Source: Flaviramulus_B aquimarinus
Lineage (GTDB): Bacteria > Bacteroidota > Bacteroidia > Flavobacteriales > Flavobacteriaceae
Direction: 5' to 3'
Length of the DNA stretch: 64,000 nucleotides
Assembly (NCBI RefSeq): GCF_039543205.1
Contig: NZ_BAABJH010000001.1
Coordinates: forward strand, 372,001 to 436,000
Part shown: positions 52,501 through 61,749 of the stretch, one piece after another
Layout of the letters: every line of letters begins with the position of its first letter
Numbering within the stretch: position 1 is the first letter of the stretch
The notes under the pieces: generated by a model
Databases searched by the model: none
The model's input: the letters and a program-made list of their open reading frames with translations, nothing else
What the model was told of the DNA's origin: nothing
Translations under genes and position numbers: made by a program

Positions 52501-55387
52501 TTGGATATGTTGCAAAATCAGAAAAACTTATAACATCTCCAGCATTATAAACCGTACCCATTCCATTAGTTTCTGTATAGTATTTTTCATTGCCTGAAAG
52601 GTCTATACCAGTAATTATTGGTAAAGTAAAACTTCCCGATGCATTTTGATTTGCTAAATCATTAATGGAAGGCGCTGCAATACCTCCGTCAACAATAGTC
52701 CAATTATCACTAGCAATCATAGTTGACCTAGCTGTTTCCCCTGCACAATATTTACTGTTTCCACCATGAAAATCAACATTTGATTGCAAAGTTTGAATAT
52801 TCCAACCTATAAGTAAAGCATCATAATTAGCAACAGACAATTTTGCCCCCATAAACATCGACGACATATGACCAACATTACTAACATTCCAATTGCTTAT
52901 ATCTTGATCAAATGAAGTAGCATTTTCAAACACAAAAATCAAAGATGTAATATTACTTATATCCCAATTCCCAATATCCTGATTAAAAGATGTTGCATTG
53001 GAAAACAGATACTCTATAAAAACAACATTACTTAGATCCCAATTACCTATGTCTTGATTAAAAGATGTTGCATTGGAAAACATACCTGCCATAAAAACAA
53101 CCTTACTTAAGTCCCAATTCCCAATATCTTGATTAAAAGACGTTGCATTTTTAAACATATACTCTATTGAAGTAACATTACTTATATCCCAATCACCTAT
53201 GTCTTGATTAAAAAACGTTGCATTTTCAAACATAGAATTCATAAAAATAACACTACCTAAGTCCCAATTACCTATATCCTGATTAAAAGACGTTGCATTC
53301 TTAAACATATTGCTCATGTAATCCACTAAACCTGTATTCCAATTACCAATATCCTGATTGAAGGAAGAAGCTCCTCGAAACATTGAATCCATTTCCCATA
53401 CATTACTAACATTCCAATTTCCAATATCTTGATTAAATGAAATAGCATTATAAAACATACCACTCATATCATTCACTGAACTTGTATTCCAATTACCAAT
53501 ATTCTGGTTAAAGGAAGAAGCATCTCGGAACATATTACTCATACTATTTACTAAACTTGTATTCCAGTTTCCTATATCTTGATTAAAAGAAATAGCACCA
53601 CTAAACACGCTCCTCATATCTCTTACATGACTTACATCCCAACTTCCTATATTTTGATTGAATGCTATTGCTCCAGCAAACATACCTACCATATCTGTTA
53701 CGCTACTAACATCCCAATTACTTATATCAGAATTAAATAACAAAGCATCACCAAACATATATATAGTGCTTGTAACATTAGATAAATCTGGGCTATCAGT
53801 AAAATTTCCTTGCAGATTGGTACAACCCCAAAAAGCAGCATACATGGATGTCCATTGATTATCTCCCCATTGATCAATGCTTAATATTTTCTCTTTATCA
53901 CCTTGATTTCTAAAATAAATATGGGGAAAAGTTCCTGTAATGCTAACCGTATAAGTTCCTGGTGTAGCATAGGTATGTGTAGCATTTCCTGTTTCGGTTG
54001 TTGGCATAGTACCATCTCCCCAGTCAACAGTATAATTATAACCCCCTCCCGTTGTTGGAATGGTAATTTGATTGTTATTTGATACTCCAAGGTTATCTGT
54101 TTTCCAGGTGGTTATAAAAGGGCTTACTCCGTTATTGATTACCAATTGGAAATTTTGCTCTATACTACAACCAGAAGTCCCTTCATCATAAATATATAGT
54201 GTTATAGGGTATGTTGCGAAATCAGAAAAATTTATGATGTCTCCACCATTATAAGACACTCCTGTTGCATTGGTTCCTGTATAATATTTTTCATTTCCTG
54301 AAAGATCTACCCCAGTAATAGCTGGTAAAGTGAAGCTTCCTGATGCATTTTGATTTACTAAATCATCAATCGCAGGAGCAGCAATACCTCCATCCGTAAT
54401 AGTCCAATTATCACTAGTAATTATATTTAACCTAGCTATTTCCCCTGCACAATATTTACTATTTCCTCCATGGAAAGGAACATTTAGATTTAAATTTTGC
54501 GCATTCCAACCTATAAGTAGGGCATCATAATTGGTAATTGAAAGTGTTATATCCCTGAACATATTACTAGCATCTGTAACGCTCCCTATATTCCAATTAC
54601 TTAAATCTTGATTAAATGAAGTAGCACCATCAAACATACTTCCCATACTTGTCACATTACTTACATTCCAACCTCCAATATCTTGATTAAAACTTAAAGC
54701 ATCTTTGAACACCCAAACCATACTTGTCACATTACTTACATCCCAATTACTTATATCTTGATTAAATAAACTTGTATCCCAAAACATTCCATCTATTCGT
54801 TGAACATTCCCCGTGTTCCAATTACTAATATCTTGATTAAAAGAAGTAGCTCCCCTAAACATGAATGACATATTTTGAACATTACTTACATCCCAATCGC
54901 TTATATCTGAATTAAATAAAGGTACATTACTAAACATCGAACCTAAGCTAACAGCAATCGATAAATCAGGTTTATCTATAAAATTACCTTGCAGATTACT
55001 ACATCCATCAAAATTCAAAGCTAACCATTGAGCATCACCCCATTGCTCAATAGTAAGCAGTTTCTTTTCATCTCCATAATTATCCGAAGCAAACATGGAC
55101 AAAGGACCTACAATACTGACCGTGTAAATCCCAGGAGTAACATATGTATGAGTAGCAAAACCTGTTTCAAAAGTTGATGGTGTGCCATCTCCCCAGTCTA
55201 CAGTAACACCTTCTCCAACTATTGGTATTAAAATTTGGTTATCGTTTGAAGTCCCTGGGTTATCTGTTTTCCATGTGGTAACAAAAGGAATCGTTCCTAA
55301 AAGTATTGTGCTATTCGCTTTTGAAATAAAGAAAAAAAGTATAAAAAAAAGTGAACTATAAAACTTGATTAGGGAATGTTTAATCAT
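49502..55387 (-). CDS. Giant BspA-repeat surface protein with type IX sorting domain
   Basis: 1961 residues, exported (signal peptide ending in ISKANS). Three large modules each contain a PKD-like domain (VDWGDGT-x-TYATPGTYTVS), 9-13 BspA/DUF285 25-residue repeats (MFxxATSFNQDIGNWDVSNV) and a cysteine linker (GGNSKYCAGE). Four ~99-residue FN3-like repeats follow, three of them nearly identical. The last ~75 residues are a gliding-type CTD (PKFFTPNNDMRNDYWIV ... HLPP) that sends the protein through the type IX system. It probably serves adhesion or surface layer functions; no partner gene is adjacent. Confidence 0.9.
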   Translation of the reverse strand: MIKHSLIKFYSSLFFILFFFISKANSTILLGTIPFVTTWKTDNPGTSNDNQILIPIVGEGVTVDWGDGTPSTFETGFATHTYVTPGIYTVSIVGPLSMFASDNYGDEKKLLTIEQWGDAQWLALNFDGCSNLQGNFIDKPDLSIAVSLGSMFSNVPLFNSDISDWDVSNVQNMSFMFRGATSFNQDISNWNTGNVQRIDGMFWDTSLFNQDISNWDVSNVTSMVWVFKDALSFNQDIGGWNVSNVTSMGSMFDGATSFNQDLSNWNIGSVTDASNMFRDITLSITNYDALLIGWNAQNLNLNVPFHGGNSKYCAGEIARLNIITSDNWTITDGGIAAPAIDDLVNQNASGSFTLPAITGVDLSGNEKYYTGTNATGVSYNGGDIINFSDFATYPITLYIYDEGTSGCSIEQNFQLVINNGVSPFITTWKTDNLGVSNNNQITIPTTGGGYNYTVDWGDGTMPTTETGNATHTYATPGTYTVSITGTFPHIYFRNQGDKEKILSIDQWGDNQWTSMYAAFWGCTNLQGNFTDSPDLSNVTSTIYMFGDALLFNSDISNWDVSSVTDMVGMFAGAIAFNQNIGSWDVSHVRDMRSVFSGAISFNQDIGNWNTSLVNSMSNMFRDASSFNQNIGNWNTSSVNDMSGMFYNAISFNQDIGNWNVSNVWEMDSMFRGASSFNQDIGNWNTGLVDYMSNMFKNATSFNQDIGNWDLGSVIFMNSMFENATFFNQDIGDWDISNVTSIEYMFKNATSFNQDIGNWDLSKVVFMAGMFSNATSFNQDIGNWDLSNVVFIEYLFSNATSFNQDIGNWDISNITSLIFVFENATSFDQDISNWNVSNVGHMSSMFMGAKLSVANYDALLIGWNIQTLQSNVDFHGGNSKYCAGETARSTMIASDNWTIVDGGIAAPSINDLANQNASGSFTLPIITGIDLSGNEKYYTETNGMGTVYNAGDVISFSDFATYPITLYIYDEGTSGCSIEQDFQLVINKVENPFITTWKTDNPGVSNNNQITIPTTGGGYNYTVDWGDGTLPTTETGSATHTYATPGTYTVSVTGTFPRIFFNGLGDKDKLLTIEQWGDNQWLSMQSAFFGCGNLQGNFTDSPDLSNVTSLYNMFYGATIFNYDISNWDVSSITDMSFMFGEASAFNQDIGNWDISNVTNASFMFYRASSFDQDIGDWDVSNVINMQTMFNEAIVFNADIGDWDVSSVTNMVDMFGGASSFNQDIGGWDVGNVINMASTFSGATSFNQDIGNWNVSNVTNMQAMFSGASLFDEYIGDWSVDNVTNMLGMFMRASSFNQNIGNWNVGNVTNMQWMFLNAISFNQDIGNWNVSNILNATGMFEGATLSVVNYDALLIGWDAQNLNPNVTFDGGNSKYCAGESARINMVANDNWTITDGGLVTRPIIDDIVDQTVSTSYTLPIITGANLTGNQRYYTGPNGTGTVYNAGDVIDFNDFSSYPVTIYIYDSFSLGCSSEQDFELTITSVPLCTTLSLPLAGAIDVPIGTDFTWNAVSNATGYRFNIGSNDNFFGEFDLGNVLTYDLSFDLPENTQIFVRIIPYNADGDAIGGCSSESFTTGFSISLPMCTTLSLPLAGATDVSIGTDLTWNPVSNATGYKLTVGTSSGGIDILNVFDVGNVSSYNLSADLPENTLIYVNVIPYNLDGDAVACAEEIFTTETSITLPECTTLSLPLAGATDVSIGTDLTWNPVSNATGYKLTVGTSSGGIDILNVFDVGNVSSYNLSTDLPENTLIYVNVIPYNLDGDAVACAEEIFTTETSITLPECTTLSLPLAGATDVSIGTDLAWNPVSNATGYKLTVGTSSGGIDILNMFDVGNVSSYNLSADLPENTLIYVNVIPYNSDGDPVACSEEIFTTEIVAVNRHLPPKFFTPNNDMRNDYWIVPNTSNQVLHISIYNRYGKLLKQIGNISAGWDGTFNGSLMPNDEYWYLITYRNGKILKGHFSLIR
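49747..50637. repeat. Three near-identical 297-bp tandem repeats in the surface-protein gene
   Basis: Units begin at about 49747, 50044 and 50341 (the landmark TGGTACACTC is 297 bp apart between the last two). They are almost identical in bases, not just in protein; a fourth, diverged copy runs to about 50937. Identity at DNA level implies recent expansion or ongoing gene conversion. Confidence 0.85.
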
Positions 55388-55588
55388 TTAATAAACCTAA
55401 TAATTGTTTAAATATAAATAACCCATTAAAGGTCTAAATGCACTAACTGTCTGTTAATTTTTAATAAAAATACATATTTATATGCATCAATCCTTTTCTT
55501 TTCGTCAAATAACGTTTTTATAAGAAAAATGGTTTTTTTATTGTAAAAAAATGCGTTATGAACTTAATGTTATCAAAATGATAGCTTT

Positions 55589-57124
55589 TTACCCCAACCA
55601 CCCTTCTCTATCTAAACTTCTATATTGAATGGCTTCACTGATATGAGAACCATTTACTTCACCAACACCTTCTAAGTCAGCAATAGTTCTAGCGACTTTC
55701 AGAATTCTATCATAGGCTCGAGCTGATAGATTTAAGCGTTCCATAGCGGTTTTTAATAAGTGTTTAGAGACTTCATCTAACAAACAATGTTTACGTATTT
55801 GCTTGGTATTCATTTGTGCATTATAATGTACGACATCTGACTCTGCAAAACGATTGGTTTGGATTTCTCTAGCTTTGGTAACGCGTTTTCTAATATCAAC
55901 AGAGGTTTCCCCTTTTCTGTCATCTGATAGTTTTTCAAAAGGCACAGGAGTTACTTCTATATGAATATCTATTCTATCTAACAAGGGACCTGAAATTTTA
56001 CTTAAATAGCGTTGCATTTCAGCAGGACTGGATGTTACTGGTGCATTGGGGTCGTTAAAATAACCACCTGGACTTGGATTCATACTCGCCACCAACATAA
56101 AGGATGACGGATAGGTAACTGTAAATTTAGCACGCGAAATGGTTACTTCTCTATCTTCCAGCGGCTGACGCAATACTTCTAAAACGCCACGCTTAAATTC
56201 TGGTAACTCATCTAAAAACAAAACGCCATTATGCGATAAAGAAATCTCTCCAGGTTGCGGAAAGGCACCACCTCCAACAAGAGCAACATCTGAAATAGTG
56301 TGATGTGGACTCCTAAAAGGACGTTGCGCCATCAAACCTGTATCTTTTACACGACCTACTACGGAATGAATTTTAGTAGTTTCCAATGCTTCATATAAAG
56401 TCATGGGTGGTAAAATACTCGGCAAACGTTTTGCCAACATAGTTTTACCCGCACCTGGTGGTCCTATTAAAATAATATTATGCCCACCTGCTGCCGCAAT
56501 TTCCATACAACGTTTTATGCCTTCTTGTCCTTTTACATCCGAAAAATCAAATTCTGGAAATTCTAAGTTTTTATAAAACTCCTTGCGTGTATCTATAATG
56601 GTTTGCTCTAAGGGGTCGCCTTTATCAAAATAATTGATAACTTGCTCAATGTTATCAATGCCATAAACTTCCAATCCATCAACAATGGCGGCTTCTTTCG
56701 CATTCTGCTTAGGCAGAATAAAACCTTTAAAACCTTCTTCTATTGCTTTAACCGCAATAGGTAATGCGCCTTTAATGGGTTGCAAACTACCATCTAAAGA
56801 TAATTCGCCCATAATTAAATACTGCTCTAAATCTTCCGCTTGAATTTGTTTTGAAGAGGCTAAAATACCAATGGCTAAAGTTAAATCGTAAGCTGAACCT
56901 TCTTTTCGTAAATCGGCGGGAGACATATTGATGATAATCTTTTTTCCCGGGATTCTATAACCGTTATTTTGAAGTGCCGCCGCAATACGGTAATTACTTT
57001 CCTTAATAGCATTATCTGGCAAACCAACTAGGTGATAACCAATGCCTTTATCTATATTAACCTCAACTGTAACTGTTGTAGCTTCTACACCGAAAACGGC
57101 GCTTCCAAAAACTTTTTTAAGCAT
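55589..57124 (-). CDS. YifB/ComM-family Mg-chelatase-like AAA ATPase
   Basis: 511 residues. An N-terminal Lon-like domain (about 1-170) precedes an AAA+ module with Walker A LIGPPGAGKTMLAKRL, Walker B LFLDELPEFKRG and sensor regions (SMNPSPGGYFNDPNAP, LLDRIDIHIEV). ComM relatives drive branch migration of incoming DNA in natural transformation. Length and layout are standard; no competence genes are next to it. Confidence 0.92.
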   Translation of the reverse strand: MLKKVFGSAVFGVEATTVTVEVNIDKGIGYHLVGLPDNAIKESNYRIAAALQNNGYRIPGKKIIINMSPADLRKEGSAYDLTLAIGILASSKQIQAEDLEQYLIMGELSLDGSLQPIKGALPIAVKAIEEGFKGFILPKQNAKEAAIVDGLEVYGIDNIEQVINYFDKGDPLEQTIIDTRKEFYKNLEFPEFDFSDVKGQEGIKRCMEIAAAGGHNIILIGPPGAGKTMLAKRLPSILPPMTLYEALETTKIHSVVGRVKDTGLMAQRPFRSPHHTISDVALVGGGAFPQPGEISLSHNGVLFLDELPEFKRGVLEVLRQPLEDREVTISRAKFTVTYPSSFMLVASMNPSPGGYFNDPNAPVTSSPAEMQRYLSKISGPLLDRIDIHIEVTPVPFEKLSDDRKGETSVDIRKRVTKAREIQTNRFAESDVVHYNAQMNTKQIRKHCLLDEVSKHLLKTAMERLNLSARAYDRILKVARTIADLEGVGEVNGSHISEAIQYRSLDREGWLG

Positions 57125-57230
57125 AAATTTTTTTTAATGCTTAAATGTAAGAAATGTATTTTACATATCGTAAAATTTAAGCTATTCCATCAAAAATAAT
57201 ACTGACAAAAATTGAATAGAATAACAAAAA

Positions 57231-57250
57231 AATCCCGCCAAGGCGGGATT
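57231..57250 (-). terminator. Terminator of the porin gene
   Basis: Perfect stem AATCCCGCC/GGCGGGATT around AA, followed on the minus strand by seven T. Confidence 0.85.
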
Positions 57251-57329
57251 CCATATAAATTGGATCATCAAACTAATTAACACTAAAAGAAAATTATTTT
57301 TCCAATTTTATAACTCATATTCTGGTTGG

Positions 57330-58574
57330 TTATTTAGTACCGTTTAAAAATTTAGGTTTTATAATTAACATAGCCCATGCCCAGTTCTGTGTATCTTTTA
57401 CACCAGGTATATCAGAGATATCACTTGGCTCAAAAAAGTGAGAATAACCTCCTACCAACTTAAATTCTTTGAATTTCTTAGCTAATACCAAGTCTATTTC
57501 TGTTCCTAAATCTTTACTTTCAAAAGCATTAGCATCAGAATGCTCACTAAAGTAATGTCCTGCCAACGTTACAGCAACTCCAGAAATTTTAGTCTTATAG
57601 GCTAACTTTAAATCTTTTAAACCTCCTGCATTTCCGTGATTACCCACATAGAATCTATCAATTAAACCATTAAACGCATGGTTAGTTCCGTATAGAGGGA
57701 AGAATGCTGCAGACTCACTATTTCTTCCTGAAATAATTTCATAAGTTAAACCGATAGAGTTAGTATCATTCAGTTTATATTTTGCACCTAAGCTTGCTAA
57801 AAATGCGCCTTTAACATCTACTCCACCAATTCTTTCGCCGTCTTGAATGAAAAGATTTGAAGTTAAAGTCAAAGCTTTTAGCTTATAATCTGCGTGTAAA
57901 CCAGCTGTTATTAAGCTAGACTTATTCATACCATCGACATTGGAATCTTGAAAAGTATTTACTAACCCTAAAAAAGAGATGTTTAAATTACCACTCTTTT
58001 TATTTGCCCTTACAAATACCATATCTCGATAAGAAAATAACGCAGAAGTATTGTACACTTCATCTATTGTGGTGTTTAAAGCACCACCTATATCTAAGCT
58101 GTACCCATCTTTACTGTATTTATAAACTGCAGCATCATGAGTTCTTGCCTGTTGTGCCCATCCTAGTCCTCCTAGAATTCTTTGATCATCATAGGATAAT
58201 GGCTGACGACCTATTTTTAAACTTGAAGATGCTCCCAGTTTCAAATCAGCCCAAGCCTCTTGAACTCTAAAATTTCCATTTCCAGCAGTAGAAATTTGAG
58301 GTCTGTCTCCATAAGCGAATACTTCTTGAAAACTAGTAAATACAGTGTAAGTTTCTGCTTTATATTTTGCCTTTAGAGCTACTCTTACTGATGTTCTTAA
58401 AAAACCTTCATCTGCATCTGTTGCTGTTTGTGCAGGAAAAGTTCCTCCTGTAAAATTACCACCATTACCAAAGTATTCAGTACGTGGTCTAAACTCTCCT
58501 TCTAACGTAAATTGCGCTTGTGCAAATTGAATCATCAATGCTATCAAGCTTAGTAAAACATATTGTTTTCTCAT
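57330..58574 (-). CDS. Alginate-export-family porin
   Basis: 414 residues with a signal peptide (cleavage after FAQAQ) and amphipathic strands throughout; RPRTEYFGNGGN and SLKIGRQPLSYDDQRILGG match the alginate_exp porin family, often used for anion passage. It lies just after the nitrate-type ABC genes in the same direction, with its own -7 element TATATTTGC at 58647-58655. I infer it lets nitrate or a related anion pass the outer membrane. Confidence 0.8.
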   Translation of the reverse strand: MRKQYVLLSLIALMIQFAQAQFTLEGEFRPRTEYFGNGGNFTGGTFPAQTATDADEGFLRTSVRVALKAKYKAETYTVFTSFQEVFAYGDRPQISTAGNGNFRVQEAWADLKLGASSSLKIGRQPLSYDDQRILGGLGWAQQARTHDAAVYKYSKDGYSLDIGGALNTTIDEVYNTSALFSYRDMVFVRANKKSGNLNISFLGLVNTFQDSNVDGMNKSSLITAGLHADYKLKALTLTSNLFIQDGERIGGVDVKGAFLASLGAKYKLNDTNSIGLTYEIISGRNSESAAFFPLYGTNHAFNGLIDRFYVGNHGNAGGLKDLKLAYKTKISGVAVTLAGHYFSEHSDANAFESKDLGTEIDLVLAKKFKEFKLVGGYSHFFEPSDISDIPGVKDTQNWAWAMLIIKPKFLNGTK

Positions 58575-58739
58575 AGTTCTCTGTTTTTAAAATTTGATTG
58601 TGTATTTAAGTTATTGTTTTTAATTAATTATTTGCTTTTTATCTCTGCAAATATATGTTCGCATATATCTTGAATTTATGACTTTTCGCATGTTTCATAC
58701 TTATAAAAGATATAATTGTCTTTTTTATTTTATTTAAAG

Positions 58740-59573
58740 TTAATGTTCTAAAAAATCTATTAAATGCTTTCTGTATTTGTAATAATCGTTATGTTCTAAA
58801 ACAGATTTCCGTGTTCTTGGTCTTTTAAAATCTATATCTAAAATATCTCCAATTTTAGCTTTTGGTCCACTGGTCATCATGACCACTCTGTCCGCTAAAA
58901 AAATAGCTTCATCAACATCATGGGTAATCATAACTGCGGTAATTTTTTCTTTATTCCAGATTTCAATTAGTATATCTTGCAACTCGCCTCTAGTTAAAGA
59001 ATCCAGCATTCCAAATGGTTCATCCAGCAACAGTACTTTTGGTTTTATTGCAAAGGCTCTAGCAATACCGACACGCTGTTGCATCCCTTGAGATAGTTCT
59101 GATGCTTTTTTGTTAAATGCATCTTCTAAACCTACTTTTTGTAAATAGTATTTGGCAATATCGTTACGTTGTGCTTTTGTAGCATGCGGAAATACCTGAT
59201 TAACGCCTAATAACACATTTTGAAGTGCTGTCATCCAAGGCATTAAACTTGGCGACTGAAAAATTACGCCTCTATCTGGCCCTGGTCCTTTAATATGTTT
59301 TCCTAATACAGAAATATTTCCACCAGAAATTTCATTAAGCCCTGCAATCATAGATAGCATAGTTGTTTTACCACAACCAGAGTGCCCAATAATGGTCACA
59401 AATTCCTCCTTCATTATCTGAAGATTTAAATCTTCCAAAACGGTGTAATCACCTTTGGGCGTTGGGTATACTTTCTTAAGGTTTTTTAAATCCAACATGA
59501 CTCTGGAAGGTTTAAAGAGTCCATTCTCTTTTATCACTTCATTGGTCTTAGTTTCTATAGTATCTGTAGTCAT
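58740..59573 (-). CDS. Nitrate/taurine-type ABC transporter ATPase 2
   Basis: 277 residues. Walker A GHSGCGKTT, signature LSQGMQQRVGIARA, Walker B VLLLDEPFGMLDS and H-loop MITHD; the Q in VIFQSPSLMPWMTA is family-typical. It belongs to the NrtD/TauB/SsuB group. A 30-residue N-terminal extension precedes the ATPase. It overlaps no gene but lies 8 bp after the first ATPase, giving a heterodimeric motor. Confidence 0.88.
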   Translation of the reverse strand: MTTDTIETKTNEVIKENGLFKPSRVMLDLKNLKKVYPTPKGDYTVLEDLNLQIMKEEFVTIIGHSGCGKTTMLSMIAGLNEISGGNISVLGKHIKGPGPDRGVIFQSPSLMPWMTALQNVLLGVNQVFPHATKAQRNDIAKYYLQKVGLEDAFNKKASELSQGMQQRVGIARAFAIKPKVLLLDEPFGMLDSLTRGELQDILIEIWNKEKITAVMITHDVDEAIFLADRVVMMTSGPKAKIGDILDIDFKRPRTRKSVLEHNDYYKYRKHLIDFLEH

Positions 59574-59581
59574 ATGTTTAT

Positions 59582-60430
59582 TTATTTAAAGCGTCCAACA
59601 AAACTTTTTGGTTCCAATTCCGGTAATTCAATTAAGACTTGTGCTTCCGATTTTCGCTCATTTCCTATATCCATTAAATACTCAATAATGGCGTTTCTTG
59701 TTTTTTTGAAATTCGGGTTATCATTCAATTCTGTTTTATCACGCGGACGTTCAATATCAATTTTAAACTCAGGACCTAAAGTAGCATTGGGTCCCGGTCG
59801 TAATGGGATAATACGGTCTGCCATATAAATACCTTCATCAACATCGTTGGTAATCAATAATGCCGTACGTTTATCTTTTCCCCAAATATTTAATATTTCA
59901 TCTTGAAGGTTACCACGCGTTAATGCATCTAGAGCTCCAAGGGGTTCATCCATAATAATCATTTCTGGTTTCATAGCCAATGCTCTGGCCACGGCTACAC
60001 GTTGACGCATACCACCTGATAATTCTTTTGGACGTTTATTAATTGCGGGCGTTAAACTCACCATTTCCACATACTCTGCTACTATAGTTTTTAGCTCTGA
60101 TTTAGACTTTTTAGGAAAGGCTTCTTTTACAGCCATATATACATTCTGCTCGACTGTTAGCCAAGGCAATAAGGAATAATTTTGAAAAATAACACCTCGT
60201 TCATGACTTGTTCCAGAAACGGGTATACCTTTAAACAATACCTCACCTTGTGTAGGCTCTAACAATCCATTGATTAAATTAACTAATGTTGTTTTTCCGC
60301 TTCCTGTAAATCCTACAATGGCAACAAACTCACCTTCTTCTATTGATAAATTAATATTCGAAAGCACTTCGGTTTCGTTTTCACCTTGACCGTAGGTTTT
60401 ATATATATTATTTAATTCTAAGTATGCCAT
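59582..60430 (-). CDS. Nitrate/taurine-type ABC transporter ATPase 1
   Basis: 282 residues. Walker A GFTGSGKTT, signature LSGGMRQRVAVARA, Walker B MIIMDEPLGALD; the histidine of the H-loop is replaced (LLITNDVDE has Asn in place of His), so this subunit may have a degenerate catalytic site. It is the NrtC-like partner of the ATPase gene 8 bp downstream, but lacks the NrtA-like C-terminal sensor domain of cyanobacterial NrtC. Confidence 0.85.
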   Translation of the reverse strand: MAYLELNNIYKTYGQGENETEVLSNINLSIEEGEFVAIVGFTGSGKTTLVNLINGLLEPTQGEVLFKGIPVSGTSHERGVIFQNYSLLPWLTVEQNVYMAVKEAFPKKSKSELKTIVAEYVEMVSLTPAINKRPKELSGGMRQRVAVARALAMKPEMIIMDEPLGALDALTRGNLQDEILNIWGKDKRTALLITNDVDEGIYMADRIIPLRPGPNATLGPEFKIDIERPRDKTELNDNPNFKKTRNAIIEYLMDIGNERKSEAQVLIELPELEPKSFVGRFK

Positions 60431-60508
60431 TTTCTCTATGTTTAATTGTTTATTTGTTGATGTGTTTATTCGATTGCACGATTAAACATTTAAACAAATC
60501 CACATAAT

Positions 60509-61615
60509 TTATATCGCTTCAGTTTTATTAAAAGACACCCAGTTCTGTATGATTAACATTAATCGGTCTAATAAAAAACCGATAATACCAATAACAAACA
60601 TGGCTACAATAATTTTAGCGTTGGAATCGTTAGCTCCATTCTGGAATTCTTCCCAAACGAATAGTCCTAAACCTGGACTTTGAGCCAATAATTCAATAGC
60701 AATTAGTACCATCCATGCTACTGATAGTGTAATTTTTAAACCTGTAAATATTAATGGTAAAGACGATGGCAATACGACTTTAAATACTTTTTGAAAAGGT
60801 CCTAGCTTTAACACTTTAGCCACATTTATATAATCTTTATCTACGCTAGATACACCCATTGCGGTATTTACTAATGTTGCCCACATAGAACATAGACCCA
60901 CACTTATAAACGAAATGGTAAATGAGCTATCCTCACTAGAATCAATCAATAAAGTTTTAACAATCATAAATACGAGCAAGTACCAAACTACTGGAGATAC
61001 GGGTTTAAAAATTTGAATAAACCAATTAAATGCACTTTTTAAAGTAGAGCTCAAGCCTATAAAAATACCTAGTGGCACAGCAATTAATAGGGCTAATAAA
61101 AACCCAGCAAATACTGTTTTTAAACTTCTAAATATTTGATCTACAAATGATGGTCTTCCTGTATATGTAATAGGGTTTTTGCCTTCGGCAATTCGCTTTT
61201 CATTTAATACTGCCGTTTTTTCTATAAAAGCTGCTTTATCTGCACTAATGCTATTATGATCTCTTAATAAGGATTTATAAGAGTCCCAAACTTGACTAGG
61301 CGATGGCAAAGTATTTGGTTGACAACTTGAATCTCCTGATGCTATACATGCGCGCATGGCTTCGGCAGCTTCTGCTCCTTGATCTGTAAGGGCTTTTTCT
61401 ATTTTAAATTCTGCTTCTATATTGTACAAAGACTTTGAGCCCATGTGCCATAGTCCAATAAATAATAGAACAGAAGCAAGTGGCACGACTACTTTGCGTA
61501 GGAAACCTTTAAAATCTTCCTTTTCCAGCTTCCCAGTAAATAAGTCTTTTAAAGTACTTAAAAAACCTAATTTCATAAACTTGGTTACTTTTCCTAATGT
61601 TATACTTTGCTTCAT
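60509..61615 (-). CDS. Nitrate-type ABC transporter permease with periplasmic insert
   Basis: 368 residues. Compared with ordinary NrtB/SsuC (about 270 residues) there is an insert of about 110 residues after the first membrane helix (residues 65-160), holding a Cys pair in MRACIASGDSSCQ that could form a disulfide. The usual core with GFLLALLIAVPLGIFIGLSS and EAA-like motif follows. It stands between the binding protein (134 bp upstream) and the ATPases. Confidence 0.87.
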   Translation of the reverse strand: MKQSITLGKVTKFMKLGFLSTLKDLFTGKLEKEDFKGFLRKVVVPLASVLLFIGLWHMGSKSLYNIEAEFKIEKALTDQGAEAAEAMRACIASGDSSCQPNTLPSPSQVWDSYKSLLRDHNSISADKAAFIEKTAVLNEKRIAEGKNPITYTGRPSFVDQIFRSLKTVFAGFLLALLIAVPLGIFIGLSSTLKSAFNWFIQIFKPVSPVVWYLLVFMIVKTLLIDSSEDSSFTISFISVGLCSMWATLVNTAMGVSSVDKDYINVAKVLKLGPFQKVFKVVLPSSLPLIFTGLKITLSVAWMVLIAIELLAQSPGLGLFVWEEFQNGANDSNAKIIVAMFVIGIIGFLLDRLMLIIQNWVSFNKTEAI

Positions 61616-61655
61616 CAGTGCTTTGTTTTAGTGTTACTCTTACTTAATATTGATA

Positions 61656-61737
61656 TTTGTCATTTCGAACGCAGTGAGGAATTTCATCACTTTTGAGATT
61701 TCTCGTCGCTCGTTGCTCACTCTGTCGAAATGACAAA
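61656..61737. repeat. 82-bp intergenic inverted-repeat element
   Basis: Perfect 13-bp terminal inverted repeats (TTTGTCATTTCGA and its complement) bound a nearly self-complementary centre. I recognise this as a dispersed intergenic hairpin element of flavobacteria. It lies between the binding-protein and permease genes, where the RNA hairpin could set the ratio of the two products. Confidence 0.7.
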
Positions 61738-61749
61738 CAATATTTTGTT

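Noticed and set aside
53658..53858. Small genes opposite or inside large genes (for example within the surface-protein gene)
   Set aside because: Open frames antisense to or nested in repeats and long genes follow their codon pattern and show no family motif or promoter.
49502..55387. CRISPR array or minisatellite RNA in the regular repeats
   Set aside because: The repeats are in one open frame, translate to known BspA/FN3-like units and lack spacer structure.
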